Positions 8,525-17,300 of a stretch of DNA of 64,000 nt are shown here, piece by piece (within the stretch, counting starts at the first letter, position 1; each line of letters opens with the position of its first letter). The position numbers and the translations under genes were made by a program. The notes under the pieces were generated by a model. It was not told where the DNA came from and did not search any database. It saw nothing but the letters and a program-made list of their open reading frames with translations. The stretch spans positions 62,001 to 126,000 of the forward strand of contig JAFDWN010000020.1 in NCBI GenBank assembly GCA_018268465.1. The letters run 5' to 3'. The stretch is from Actinomycetota bacterium (GTDB lineage Bacteria > Actinomycetota > Actinomycetes > Mycobacteriales > Mycobacteriaceae).

Positions 8525-8595
8525 GGCTCCCCCCTCGAGGTCGATGTGTGGCGCCCTGCGGGGACACCGGATGCCGGGCCCCACCGGATGTCACG

Positions 8596-10170
8596 TCACG
8601 GCGAGCGGGTGGAGTTGTCGTCCTTGGCGATCTCGGCGACGGACACCGTGCCGTAGCCCTCCTCTTCGAGGTGCGCCCCGACCCGCCCGTGGGAGAGCGC
8701 GAACTCCTCCTCGGGCGACAGCACGAGCTTGTGCCGACCCGCGACCGCGAAGTACGCCAACCCGATGAGGAAGTAGATCAGCGTGCCGACGACACCGGGC
8801 CGGTAGTCGGCGTTGAGGAACAACGACACGAGCGCCACCAGCGCGATCGCGCCCGCCACCGCCGCCCCCCACACGCCCACCGGGCTGCGGTACGGCCGCT
8901 CGATGTGCGGCAGTCGCCTGCGCAGCATGATGAACGACAGGCATTGCATGAAGTACGAGATCACCGCACCGAACACCGCCATGTACAGCAGCGCGCCCAC
9001 GATCTTGCCTGCCAGCGCGTTCTCGCTCTGGCCCAGGAAATAGATGATGAGCGCGAGGACGTACCCGACGACCGCGCCGGCGATGAGCGCGACATACGGG
9101 GTGTTCCTGGTGGGGTGGGTGATCGACAGGCCCTGCGGGAAGTAGCCGGCACGGGACAGCGAATACGTGTTGCGGCCGTAGGCGTAGATGATGGTGAAGA
9201 AGCTGGCGATCAACCCGATCAGCCCGATCAGCGCCAGGATGGACGCACCGGCGCCTTCACCGAAGACCGCCTTGAAGCCGTCGAACAACGGTGTCGCGGA
9301 CGTGCCGATGCTCGCCGCGCCGCCGCCCACACCGGTGTTGAGGAACAGGGTCAGTACGGCGAACAGCACCAACGTATTGAGCCCCCAGATGGTGGCGCGG
9401 GGGATGTCACGCTTGGGGTCGTGGGATTCCTCGGCGGCCAGCGGCAGTTCCTCGATCGCCAGGTAGAACCAGATGGCGAACGGCAGCGCCGGGAAGATGC
9501 CCGCGATGCCCTTGGGCAGGAAACTGCTGCCGCCTTCCTCGGGTGGGATGTTGGTCAGCAGGCTGCCGTCGAAGGACCGGGTGACCAGGACGGCGAGGAA
9601 GAAGAAGCCGAGGATGCCCAGCGCCAGCACCGTGATGACCACCGTGAACCGCATGGTGATCTCGATGCCGAGGATGTTGATGCCGACGAAGATGATGTAG
9701 AAGATCGCCCACCAGAGGACGGGGCTGTTCCACCAGCCGTCGGCGCCGGTGAGGTCGAAGACGATGTCGTGGGACAGGAAACCCATCGCACCCACGACGA
9801 CCGCCGGGGTGATGACGTACTCCATGTTCTCGGCGAGCCCGGTGATGAACCCACCCCACGGCCCCATCGCGGACCGCGCGAACGAGTAGGCGCCACCGGT
9901 GTGCGGGAGCGCCGGTGACATCTCGGCGATGCTGTAACACAGGCCGTAGTACATGATCGTGATGACGACGCCTGCGATCAGCAGGCCGCCGAAGCCGCCC
10001 GCGTCCAGGCCCAGATTCCAGCCGTAGAAGTCCCCGGAGATCACCGCGCCCACACCGAGCGCCCACAGCGACCAAAAGGCCGCGTGACGTCGTAGTTTGC
10101 GGCGTTCGAAGTACCCGTGCTCGGCGTCGCGATAGGTGACTGATCCGACCGCCCGCTTATTCTCCGGCAT
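8596..10170 (-). CDS. APC-superfamily permease, ethanolamine permease type
   Basis: A 524-residue membrane protein with about 12 hydrophobic segments. The N-terminal block (FWSLWALGVGAVISGDFYGW) and FARSAMGPWGGFITGLAENM match what I know of the ethanolamine permease group of the APC superfamily, which imports ethanolamine by proton symport. Both termini look cytoplasmic and the tail is acidic. ATG at 10170 has GAGGAGGG upstream. It is the first gene of the minus-strand run, behind a good promoter and a perfect palindrome. With glnA4 downstream, amine uptake is the likely role. Other amino alcohols remain possible substrates. Confidence 0.82.
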   Translation of the reverse strand: MPENKRAVGSVTYRDAEHGYFERRKLRRHAAFWSLWALGVGAVISGDFYGWNLGLDAGGFGGLLIAGVVITIMYYGLCYSIAEMSPALPHTGGAYSFARSAMGPWGGFITGLAENMEYVITPAVVVGAMGFLSHDIVFDLTGADGWWNSPVLWWAIFYIIFVGINILGIEITMRFTVVITVLALGILGFFFLAVLVTRSFDGSLLTNIPPEEGGSSFLPKGIAGIFPALPFAIWFYLAIEELPLAAEESHDPKRDIPRATIWGLNTLVLFAVLTLFLNTGVGGGAASIGTSATPLFDGFKAVFGEGAGASILALIGLIGLIASFFTIIYAYGRNTYSLSRAGYFPQGLSITHPTRNTPYVALIAGAVVGYVLALIIYFLGQSENALAGKIVGALLYMAVFGAVISYFMQCLSFIMLRRRLPHIERPYRSPVGVWGAAVAGAIALVALVSLFLNADYRPGVVGTLIYFLIGLAYFAVAGRHKLVLSPEEEFALSHGRVGAHLEEEGYGTVSVAEIAKDDNSTRSP

Positions 10171-10196
10171 CGCGCCCTCCTCGACTCTCGAGCGCA

Positions 10197-10213
10197 AAGT
10201 TGTCAGACAACTT
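10197..10213. promoter_or_regulatory. Perfect 17-bp palindromic operator before the permease
   Basis: AAGTTGTC-A-GACAACTT is a perfect inverted repeat with one central base, 27 bp upstream of the permease ATG and 3 bp downstream of its -10 box, so it overlaps the expected transcription start. The TTGTC-N-GACAA core resembles sites of FadR-type (FCD) GntR regulators. The GntR gene in this cluster is HutC-type, so the binding protein is uncertain. Confidence 0.65.
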
Positions 10214-10215
10214 GG

Positions 10216-10245
10216 ACGATAAACCTGTCGCGGCCGGACCGTCAA
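10216..10245 (-). promoter_or_regulatory. Sigma-A-type promoter of the permease operon
   Basis: On the minus strand TTGACG (10245-10240) is followed after 18 bp by TATCGT (10221-10216), fitting mycobacterial -35 and TANNNT -10 boxes. The downstream palindrome at 10197-10213 would cover the start site and block initiation when bound. Confidence 0.6.
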
Positions 10246-10385
10246 GAGGCGCTTTGACGGGGGTCGGCAGGGCGACGGCGCACAGCCCGTCCCGGCGCGC
10301 GCACGGTGGCCGCACACCTCGAACACGGCGGGAAATCGACCGCTGCGCCGCCCCGCCCCGGGGCCGCCGCACTCGGCGAAACCTG

Positions 10386-10424
10386 ACCTTTCAAAGGTAG
10401 GACGTAAGACCTTTGACGGTCTTA
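10386..10424. promoter_or_regulatory. Complex operator region between permease and NAGGN operon (copy B)
   Basis: Three overlapping signals occur here: the perfect palindrome ACCTTT-C-AAAGGT (10386-10398), the word AAAGGTAGGACGTAAGACC (10393-10411) shared with 4051-4069, and the inverted repeat TAAGACC-N6-GGTCTTA (10405-10424). The right arm overlaps a TATTCT -10-like box (10423-10428) reading toward the amidotransferase gene. The rest of the 10171-10656 gap (486 bp) contains no supportable gene; a 171-bp in-frame extension upstream of 10657 is rejected because Cys2 must be N-terminal. Confidence 0.5.
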
Positions 10425-10656
10425 TTCTCCCAACGCGGTCCGCCCGTTCCGCTCACCGTTCCACGCGCCGAGCCGGCGCCGGCTGGTGCTGTGCCCACAG
10501 GAGGAATCCCCGGTCACGGGCGGTTTACCCGGGATCGACACCAGGGCCGACGGCCCGGGCGGGACCGTCGAGCACGAGATCCGCGCGAGGCACACCGACC
10601 GGAGCGTCCACGCCCCCGCAGTGCCCGGGGCCGTCGCCCCCGGTAGGGTCGAACCG

Positions 10657-12462
10657 ATGTGTGGTGCCACCGGCGAGGTCCGACTCGACGGCCGAACACC
10701 CGACGTCGCGGCAGTCGCGGCCATGGCAGAAGCGATGGCGCCCCGCGGCCCGGATGCTTCGGGCGTCTGGTCTCAGGGACGAGTCGCGCTGGGTCATCGG
10801 CGGCTGCGGATCATCGATCTGTCCGAGGCGGGCGCGCAGCCGATGGTCGATCCCGAACTGGGCCTGGCGGTGTGCTGGAACGGCTGCATCTACAACTATC
10901 AGCAGCTGCGCAGCGAACTCGCGGGCCACGGCTACCGGTTCTTCTCCACCAGCGATACCGAGGTGCTGCTCAAGGCCTACCACCACTGGGGTGACCGGTT
11001 CGTGGAGCGCCTGCTGGGCATGTTCGCCTTCGCGATCGTCGAGCGCGACACCGGCCGGGTGCTGCTGGGCCGCGACCGGCTGGGCATCAAACCGCTCTAC
11101 CTGACCCAGGACGCCCACCGGATCCGGTTCGCCTCGTCGCTGCCGGCGCTGCTGGCCGGCGGTGGTGTCGACACCCGCATCGATCCCGTTGCGCTGCACC
11201 ACTATCTGACGTTCCACTCGGTGGTGCCGCCGCCGCTGACGATCCTGCGCGGAGTCACCAAGGTGCCGCCCGCGTCGCTCGTCGCGATCGAACCCGACGG
11301 CACCCGCACCATGACCACCTATTGGTCACCCGATTTCAGCAGGCGCACCGATCGGTCGGACTGGTCCGAACGCGACTGGGAGGATGCGGTGCTGGAGTCG
11401 CTGCGGCTGGCCGTGCAGCGGCGGCTGGTCGCCGACGTGCCCGTCGGGTGCCTGCTCTCGGGCGGGGTCGACTCGAGCCTGATCGTCGGACTGCTTGCCG
11501 AAGCGGGCCAGCACGGTCTGGCGACCTTCTCCATCGGATTCGAATCCGTCGGCGGCGTCCAGGGTGACGAGTTCGTCTACTCCGACATCATCGCGGCCCA
11601 CTTCGGCACCGACCACCACCAGATCCGTATCGGCACCGACCGGATGCTGCCCGCGCTGGACGGCGCGATCGCCGCGATGAGCGAACCCATGGTGAGCCAC
11701 GACTGTGTGGCGTTCTACCTGCTCAGCCAGGAGGTCGCCAAACACGTCAAAGTGGTCCAGTCCGGGCAGGGCGCCGACGAGGTGTTCGCCGGCTACCACT
11801 GGTACCCGCCGATGGCCGAGGCGGGCGCGACCTCGCTGGAGGGCGCGGTCGCCGCCTACCGCTCGGCGTTCTTCGACCGCCCGACCGGAGGGGTGGCCGA
11901 CCTGGTGACGCCGGGCTTCTTCCAGGCCGGTGATCCCAGCGAGGCGTTCGTATCCGGGCACTTCGCCCGGCCCGGCGCCCAGTCCGGGGTGGACCGCGCC
12001 CTGCGGCTGGACACCACCGTGATGCTGGTCGACGACCCCGTCAAACGGGTCGACAACATGACCATGGCGTGGGGCCTCGAGGGCCGGGTGCCGTTCCTGG
12101 ACCACGAACTGGTCGAACTCGCCGCGAGTTGCCCGCCCGGACTGAAGATCGCCCACGGCGGCAAGGGCGTCCTCAAGCAGGCGGCCCGCCGGGTAATCCC
12201 CGCCGACGTGATCGACCGTCCCAAGGGCTACTTCCCCGTACCGGCCCTGACCCACCTCGAGGGGCCCTACCTGAACCTGGTCCGCGACGCCCTCTACGCA
12301 CCCGAGGCCAAGGAACGGGGCCTGTTCCGGCCGGCGGCCGTCGACCGTCTGCTCGCCGACCCGAACGGGCGGCTGACTCCCCTACGCGGTAACGAACTGT
12401 GGCAGATCGCGCTGCTGGAACTGTGGCTGCAGCGGCACGGGATCACCGGGGCGGCGGCATGA
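10657..12462 (+). CDS. N-acetylglutaminylglutamine amidotransferase (asparagine synthetase-like)
   Basis: A 601-residue class II amidotransferase. The Ntn glutaminase domain begins Met-Cys-Gly-Ala, with Cys2 as nucleophile after Met removal, so the ATG at 10657 is certain. The C-terminal synthetase domain has the pyrophosphate loop LSGGVDSSLIVGLL and SGQGADEVFAGYH. Its pairing with a GNAT/ATP-grasp fusion identifies the osmolyte operon that makes N-acetylglutaminylglutamine amide, where this enzyme adds the terminal amide. It overlaps the next gene by ATGA. The leader of about 230 bp and the palindromes at 10386-10424 suggest regulated expression. A plain AsnB role is the less likely alternative. 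Confidence 0.88.
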   Translation: MCGATGEVRLDGRTPDVAAVAAMAEAMAPRGPDASGVWSQGRVALGHRRLRIIDLSEAGAQPMVDPELGLAVCWNGCIYNYQQLRSELAGHGYRFFSTSDTEVLLKAYHHWGDRFVERLLGMFAFAIVERDTGRVLLGRDRLGIKPLYLTQDAHRIRFASSLPALLAGGGVDTRIDPVALHHYLTFHSVVPPPLTILRGVTKVPPASLVAIEPDGTRTMTTYWSPDFSRRTDRSDWSERDWEDAVLESLRLAVQRRLVADVPVGCLLSGGVDSSLIVGLLAEAGQHGLATFSIGFESVGGVQGDEFVYSDIIAAHFGTDHHQIRIGTDRMLPALDGAIAAMSEPMVSHDCVAFYLLSQEVAKHVKVVQSGQGADEVFAGYHWYPPMAEAGATSLEGAVAAYRSAFFDRPTGGVADLVTPGFFQAGDPSEAFVSGHFARPGAQSGVDRALRLDTTVMLVDDPVKRVDNMTMAWGLEGRVPFLDHELVELAASCPPGLKIAHGGKGVLKQAARRVIPADVIDRPKGYFPVPALTHLEGPYLNLVRDALYAPEAKERGLFRPAAVDRLLADPNGRLTPLRGNELWQIALLELWLQRHGITGAAA

Positions 12463-14234
12463 CCACCGAGCGGATGAACCCGGTCGAGCCCGACCACCCC
12501 GAGGCCATCACACTGGCCCTTCACGACGCGTCGCCCCAGCACATGGTCGACGCCATGGCCGACAATGTCGTCGTCGAACTCGGTTGGGGCCGACTGATTT
12601 TCGGGCAGACGTTCGCCGATCCCGCGGAGCTGGCCGACGTGCTGCGCCGCGAGGAGGCGGGCCGCCGCGACATCTGCATCTACGCGCGCGAATCGCACGT
12701 TCTGGTGTCACTGTCCCCCGCCGAGCTGTTCATCGACCCCAGCCACACCTACCGCCTGAGGTTCGCCGACAACGAAACCGCCGCGACGTCCACCGGTTTC
12801 ACGGTGCGCGCGCTGGCGGACCGGTCCGACGCCGACGCGATGAACCGGGTATATGTGCGGTGCGCGATGGTGCCGGCACCGGTCGACGTCATCTGGGACA
12901 ACCACCGCAACGTCGAGGCGGTCGACTACCTCGTCGCGGTGCGCGACGACGACGGAACGGTGGTGGGTACTGTCACCGGCGTCGACCACGCGCGGCTGTT
13001 CTCCGATCCGGAAAACGGCTCGAGCCTGTGGACACTCGCCGTCGACCCGGCGGCCGGCCTGCCCGGGGTGGGTGAGGCGCTGACCAGATCGCTGGCGGCG
13101 GTTTTCCGCGACCGCGGTCGGTCGTATATGGACCTGTCGGTCGCCCACGACAACGCCGCGGCCATCGGCCTGTACGAAAAGCTGGGCTTCCAGCGGGTCC
13201 CGGTGCTGGCGATCAAACGCAAGAACGCGATCAACGAACCCTTGTTCACCCATCCGCCGGAGACGGTCGACGACCTCAATCCGTACGCGCGGATCATCGC
13301 CGACGAGGCGATGCGGCGCGGTATCCGGGTCGAGGTCCTCGACGCCGAGACCGGTGAGATGCGGCTCTCGCACGGCGGCCGCAGCGTGGTCACGCGGGAG
13401 TCGCTCTCCGAGTACACGTCGGCCGTCGCGATGAGCCGGTGCGACGACAAGCGGTTGACCCGTCGCATCGTCTCCGAGGCGGGCATCGTGGTACCCACCG
13501 GACGGCTGGCGACGTTCGACGACGAGGATCACGCATTTCTGGCCGACGTGGGCGATGTCGTCGTCAAACCGACCCGCGGCGAGCAGGGCAAGGGCATCAC
13601 CGTCGGCGTGGCCGGACCCGCCGAACTGGACGCCGCGCTCGCGCGTGCCCGCGAACAGCATCCCGAGGTCCTCATCGAGCAGCGTTCCTCGGGTGACGAC
13701 CTGCGACTAGTGGTCGTCGATGGCAAGGTGGTCGCCGCCGCCGTCCGGATGCCGCCCGAAGTGATCGGCACGGGACAGCACACCGTGCGGGAACTGATCG
13801 AGGCCCAGAGCCGCCGCCGCGCCGCCGCGACCGGTGGCGAATCGCGCATCCCGATCGACGACGTCACCGAATCGACGGTCACCGAGGCCGGCTGGTCCTT
13901 CGACGACGTGCTGCCGCCCGGGACACATCTGCGGGTGCGCCGCGCGGCCAACCTCCACCAAGGCGGCACCATCCACGATGTCACCGCCTCGGTGAATCCG
14001 GAGTTGTGCCGGGTGGCGGTCACCGCGGCCGCGGCCATCGGCATCCCGGTGACCGGCATCGATCTGCTGGTGCCGGACGTCACATCCGTCGAGTACGTGT
14101 TCATCGAGGCCAACGAGCGGCCCGGGCTGGCCAACCACGAACCGCAGCCGGTGGCGGCGGCCTTCGTCGACTTCCTGTTCCCCGGACAGCCGGGGCTGCC
14201 GCTGGCCTGGACACCCGAGGTCTCGCCGGGATAG
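12459..14234 (+). CDS. ngg: N-acetylglutaminylglutamine synthetase (GNAT plus ATP-grasp)
   Basis: A 591-residue fusion. Residues about 100-265 form a GNAT acetyltransferase (LWTLAVDPAAGLPGVGEAL, then NAAAIGLYEKLGFQRV). Residues about 310-585 form an ATP-grasp ligase resembling cyanophycin/glutathione synthetases (VVKPTRGEQGKGITVG, YVFIEANERPGLANHE). In rhizobia and pseudomonads the homologue acetylates glutamine and joins a second one to give the compatible solute N-acetylglutaminylglutamine. The 4-bp overlap with the amidotransferase gene fits a two-gene biosynthetic operon. The M42-type peptidase that often makes this system a trio is not adjacent here. Confidence 0.88.
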   Translation: MTTERMNPVEPDHPEAITLALHDASPQHMVDAMADNVVVELGWGRLIFGQTFADPAELADVLRREEAGRRDICIYARESHVLVSLSPAELFIDPSHTYRLRFADNETAATSTGFTVRALADRSDADAMNRVYVRCAMVPAPVDVIWDNHRNVEAVDYLVAVRDDDGTVVGTVTGVDHARLFSDPENGSSLWTLAVDPAAGLPGVGEALTRSLAAVFRDRGRSYMDLSVAHDNAAAIGLYEKLGFQRVPVLAIKRKNAINEPLFTHPPETVDDLNPYARIIADEAMRRGIRVEVLDAETGEMRLSHGGRSVVTRESLSEYTSAVAMSRCDDKRLTRRIVSEAGIVVPTGRLATFDDEDHAFLADVGDVVVKPTRGEQGKGITVGVAGPAELDAALARAREQHPEVLIEQRSSGDDLRLVVVDGKVVAAAVRMPPEVIGTGQHTVRELIEAQSRRRAAATGGESRIPIDDVTESTVTEAGWSFDDVLPPGTHLRVRRAANLHQGGTIHDVTASVNPELCRVAVTAAAAIGIPVTGIDLLVPDVTSVEYVFIEANERPGLANHEPQPVAAAFVDFLFPGQPGLPLAWTPEVSPG

Positions 14235-14238
14235 ACGG

Positions 14239-14259
14239 CGCCCGCCTCATGCGCGGGCG
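14239..14259. terminator. Possible terminator between convergent ngg and helicase genes
   Basis: CGCCCGC (14239-14245) and GCGGGCG (14253-14259) can pair as a 7-bp stem with a 7-base loop, 4 bp after the ngg stop. There is no T-run, as is usual for high-GC actinobacteria. Confidence 0.4.
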
Positions 14260-14307
14260 ATCCTCCCTGACCGCCGCCCGGTCCCCCACGCTCGCGCGCG
14301 GTGTGCG

Positions 14308-17300
14308 TCAGCCGAGAAGTGCGCGGATGTCCGAGGCGGTGATCGCCGAGCCCAGCATGCCTCCCTCGTCGACCACGGCGGTGAACAGTGCACGTTTGCG
14401 CTCCTGCAGGTGCACCACCCGCTCCTCGATGGTGCCCTGGGAGACCAGCCGGTACACCGAGACAGGCCGGTTCTGCCCGATCCGGTGGGCGCGATCGACG
14501 GCTTGAGCCTCCGCGGCGGGACTCCACCACGGGTCGCAGACGAAGCAATAGTCGGCCTCGGTGAGATTGAGGCCGAAACCGCCCGCCTTGAGGCTGATCA
14601 GGAAGACCTGGGTGGCTCCGCGCTGGAATTCCGCGACGGCCGCCGCGCGCTGCGGAGCACTCATCGCGCCGTCGAGGTAGCTGTACGCGACCCCGAGTGT
14701 GTCGAGGTGGGACCGGATGATGCCGAGGAATGCGGTGAACTGGCTGAAGACGAGGGCGCTGTGGCCCTCGCTGATCAGCTCGGGCAACCGCTCGGCGAGG
14801 TAGTCGACCTTCGCCGACGCGACGTTGGCATGTGCGGCGTCGACCAGTCCGGCGTGCAGGCTCAGCTGGCGCAGCAGTGTCAGCGACCGGAAGATCCGGA
14901 ACCTGTTCTTCTCCCAGTCGCCGAGCAGTCCGAGCACTTTCTGGCGCTCCCTGGCCAGTCGGGTGTCGTAGATCTTGCGGTGCTTGGCCCCGAGGTCGAT
15001 ATTCAGCACCTGCTCGTGTTTGGGCGGCAGCTCGGACGCGACCTGCGCCTTGGTGCGCCGCAGCATGACGGGCTTGATCCGGCGGCGCAGGACGGGCAGC
15101 CGGTCGGCCCCGCTGCCGGACTCGATCGGTTTGCGGAAGTAGTCGGCGAATGCCGTCGGCGACGGGAACAGCCCGGGTGCGGTGATCGACAGCAGCGACC
15201 ACAACTCCATGAGGTTGTTCTCCATCGGGGTACCGGTTATGGCGAGTTTGAACGGCGCCGGCAGTCGGCGCGCGCATCGGTGCGTCGCGCTGTTGTGGTT
15301 CTTGACGAACTGCGCCTCGTCGAAAATGACTCCTGCCCAGTCGATCTCGGCGTACACATCGAAGTCCAGCCGCATCAGGGTGTACGACGTGACGACGATG
15401 TCCGCGGCCGCCGTCTGCTCGGCGAGCGGCAGTCCCGACCGCGCCGCGGTGCTGGTGACGGCCAGCACCTCCAGTCCGGGCGCGAACCTGCGGCATTCGG
15501 CGGCCCAGTTGGACACCACACTGGCCGGCGCGACCACCAGGAACCGGCCCGCACCGGCCTCGGCGGCGCGCGCGATCAGGGCGAGTGTCTGCAACGTCTT
15601 GCCCAGACCCATATCGTCGGCGAGCACGCCCCCGATGCCGTTGTCCCACAGGAACGACAACCAGTTCAGTCCGTCGCGCTGATAGTCCCGCAGGACGGCC
15701 CGCAGACCCGCGGGCGGATCCACCGGCGCGGGCGGCTGCGCCGACGACAACCGCGCCAGGTTGTCGCGCCACTGCGCCACTTGCTCGTCGACGACGCCGA
15801 GAGCGAGCAACTCCTCCCACAGGCTGACGTTCATCGAGCGGGCATTGACCCGGTCACCCTCGATTTCGCCGAGTGCGCGGGCCTCCTCGATCAGTTCCCG
15901 CAGCCGCAGCAGTTCGGGGGTGTCCAGCGGAAAGTAGACCCCGGACGGCAGCAGCATATGTGTTGCGCCGCTGGACAGCTCGACGAAGACGTCGCGCAGC
16001 GGCACCGGTTGCCCGTCGACGCGCACGGTGACGTTGAGATCAAACCAGTCGTTGCCGAGCTGACCGTCGTCGCCGGTGCCGAACTCCAGCTGCGCGGGAC
16101 GCTGCGCGACGCGGAAATCCGGTGTGCCCTCCCCGATGTCGACGGCCACCTCGTGGAGGCAATCCAGCTGCGGCAGGATCTCGCCGCACAACACCGCGGC
16201 CTCGGCGCGGGTGAGGTCCACCGGGCCGCACAATGTGGCTCGCGCCGCCACCGCGGCGGCCGCGGCGGCGTCGGCCGCCGCGCTGATCGCCCGGTGCTCA
16301 TCGAGGATCGCGGCGTTGAGGGTGCGCCGCATCCGCCGTGCGATGTGTTGCACCGCTTGATGTTTCCAGGTGTGGGCCGCGGCGGCGACGGCACGCAGGA
16401 CCGGCTCGGCACGTCGCCAGGCGGCCTCCTCGGCATCGATGTCGCGGTATCCGGTCAGCGCGGGCGGCGTATCGGGTTCGAAATCGTGGTGTCGGTCGTC
16501 CAGGCCGTAGCGGATACTCCAAGAGGCGCGGGCGCCCGTGCCGGTCATGACGATCGTCAGCACGGGCACCGGCCCGCTCACCCGGGGCGGGGTGAACAGC
16601 CCTTCCGCGATCTCCAGCGGGGCCACCCGGGCCAGCCGCGGCAGGACCGTCAGCGAGAACTCGGCGAAGTCCTCTGCCGGTATGTGGACCCCTTCGCCGC
16701 GGGCGGCGAGTCTGAGCATTGCGGTGGCCGGCACCGGATCGAACGGGCCGAGCCGCAACACCCCGCCGTCGATGTGGCTCACCCCGTGGACGGGTGCGCC
16801 GAGCAGTCCCACCTGCCCGGTGCCGCACTGTTCACCGTCGATGATCAGCTTGGGTGTCATCGCCGCGCCGCCCTCGGCGTCCGCGGTGAAGTCGAGGCGC
16901 AGTTGCGCAGTCTTGATCAACTCCACCGCCTGCAGACCCGACGCCCTGTCGGCAACGATCCCGACCCCGGCGTCGATCACCGCCGTCAGCTGCGACCACA
17001 CGGTGCGCGGCGCGCCGGCGACCATGATCACGTCACCGACCATCGCCGGAGAGACCCGGTGCACATCGGTCGCAAGCGCCCGGATGGCGAGATACTGGCG
17101 CTGATGGAACCCGCCCGCGTCGGTCCCGAAGAGGATCTGCCGCCAGGTGAGGCCTTTCTTCACCCAGGTACCGCGTTTGCCGAGGGTGACGGGACGCAGC
17201 GCCAGCACCGGCACCGGCCGGTAGACCGTGGCGGTTTTGACCGAGAACTCCAGGCCGATGGCCGCACTGCCCTCCGCGACCGCCGCGCCGAGTTCGTCCA

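Noticed and set aside
10486..10656. 57-codon extension before the NAGGN amidotransferase
   Set aside because: The glutaminase needs Cys directly after the start Met, which is satisfied only by ATG at 10657.
13529..15820. 763-codon minus-strand frame spanning the ngg and helicase 3' ends
   Set aside because: It overlaps two well-supported genes and has no family features.
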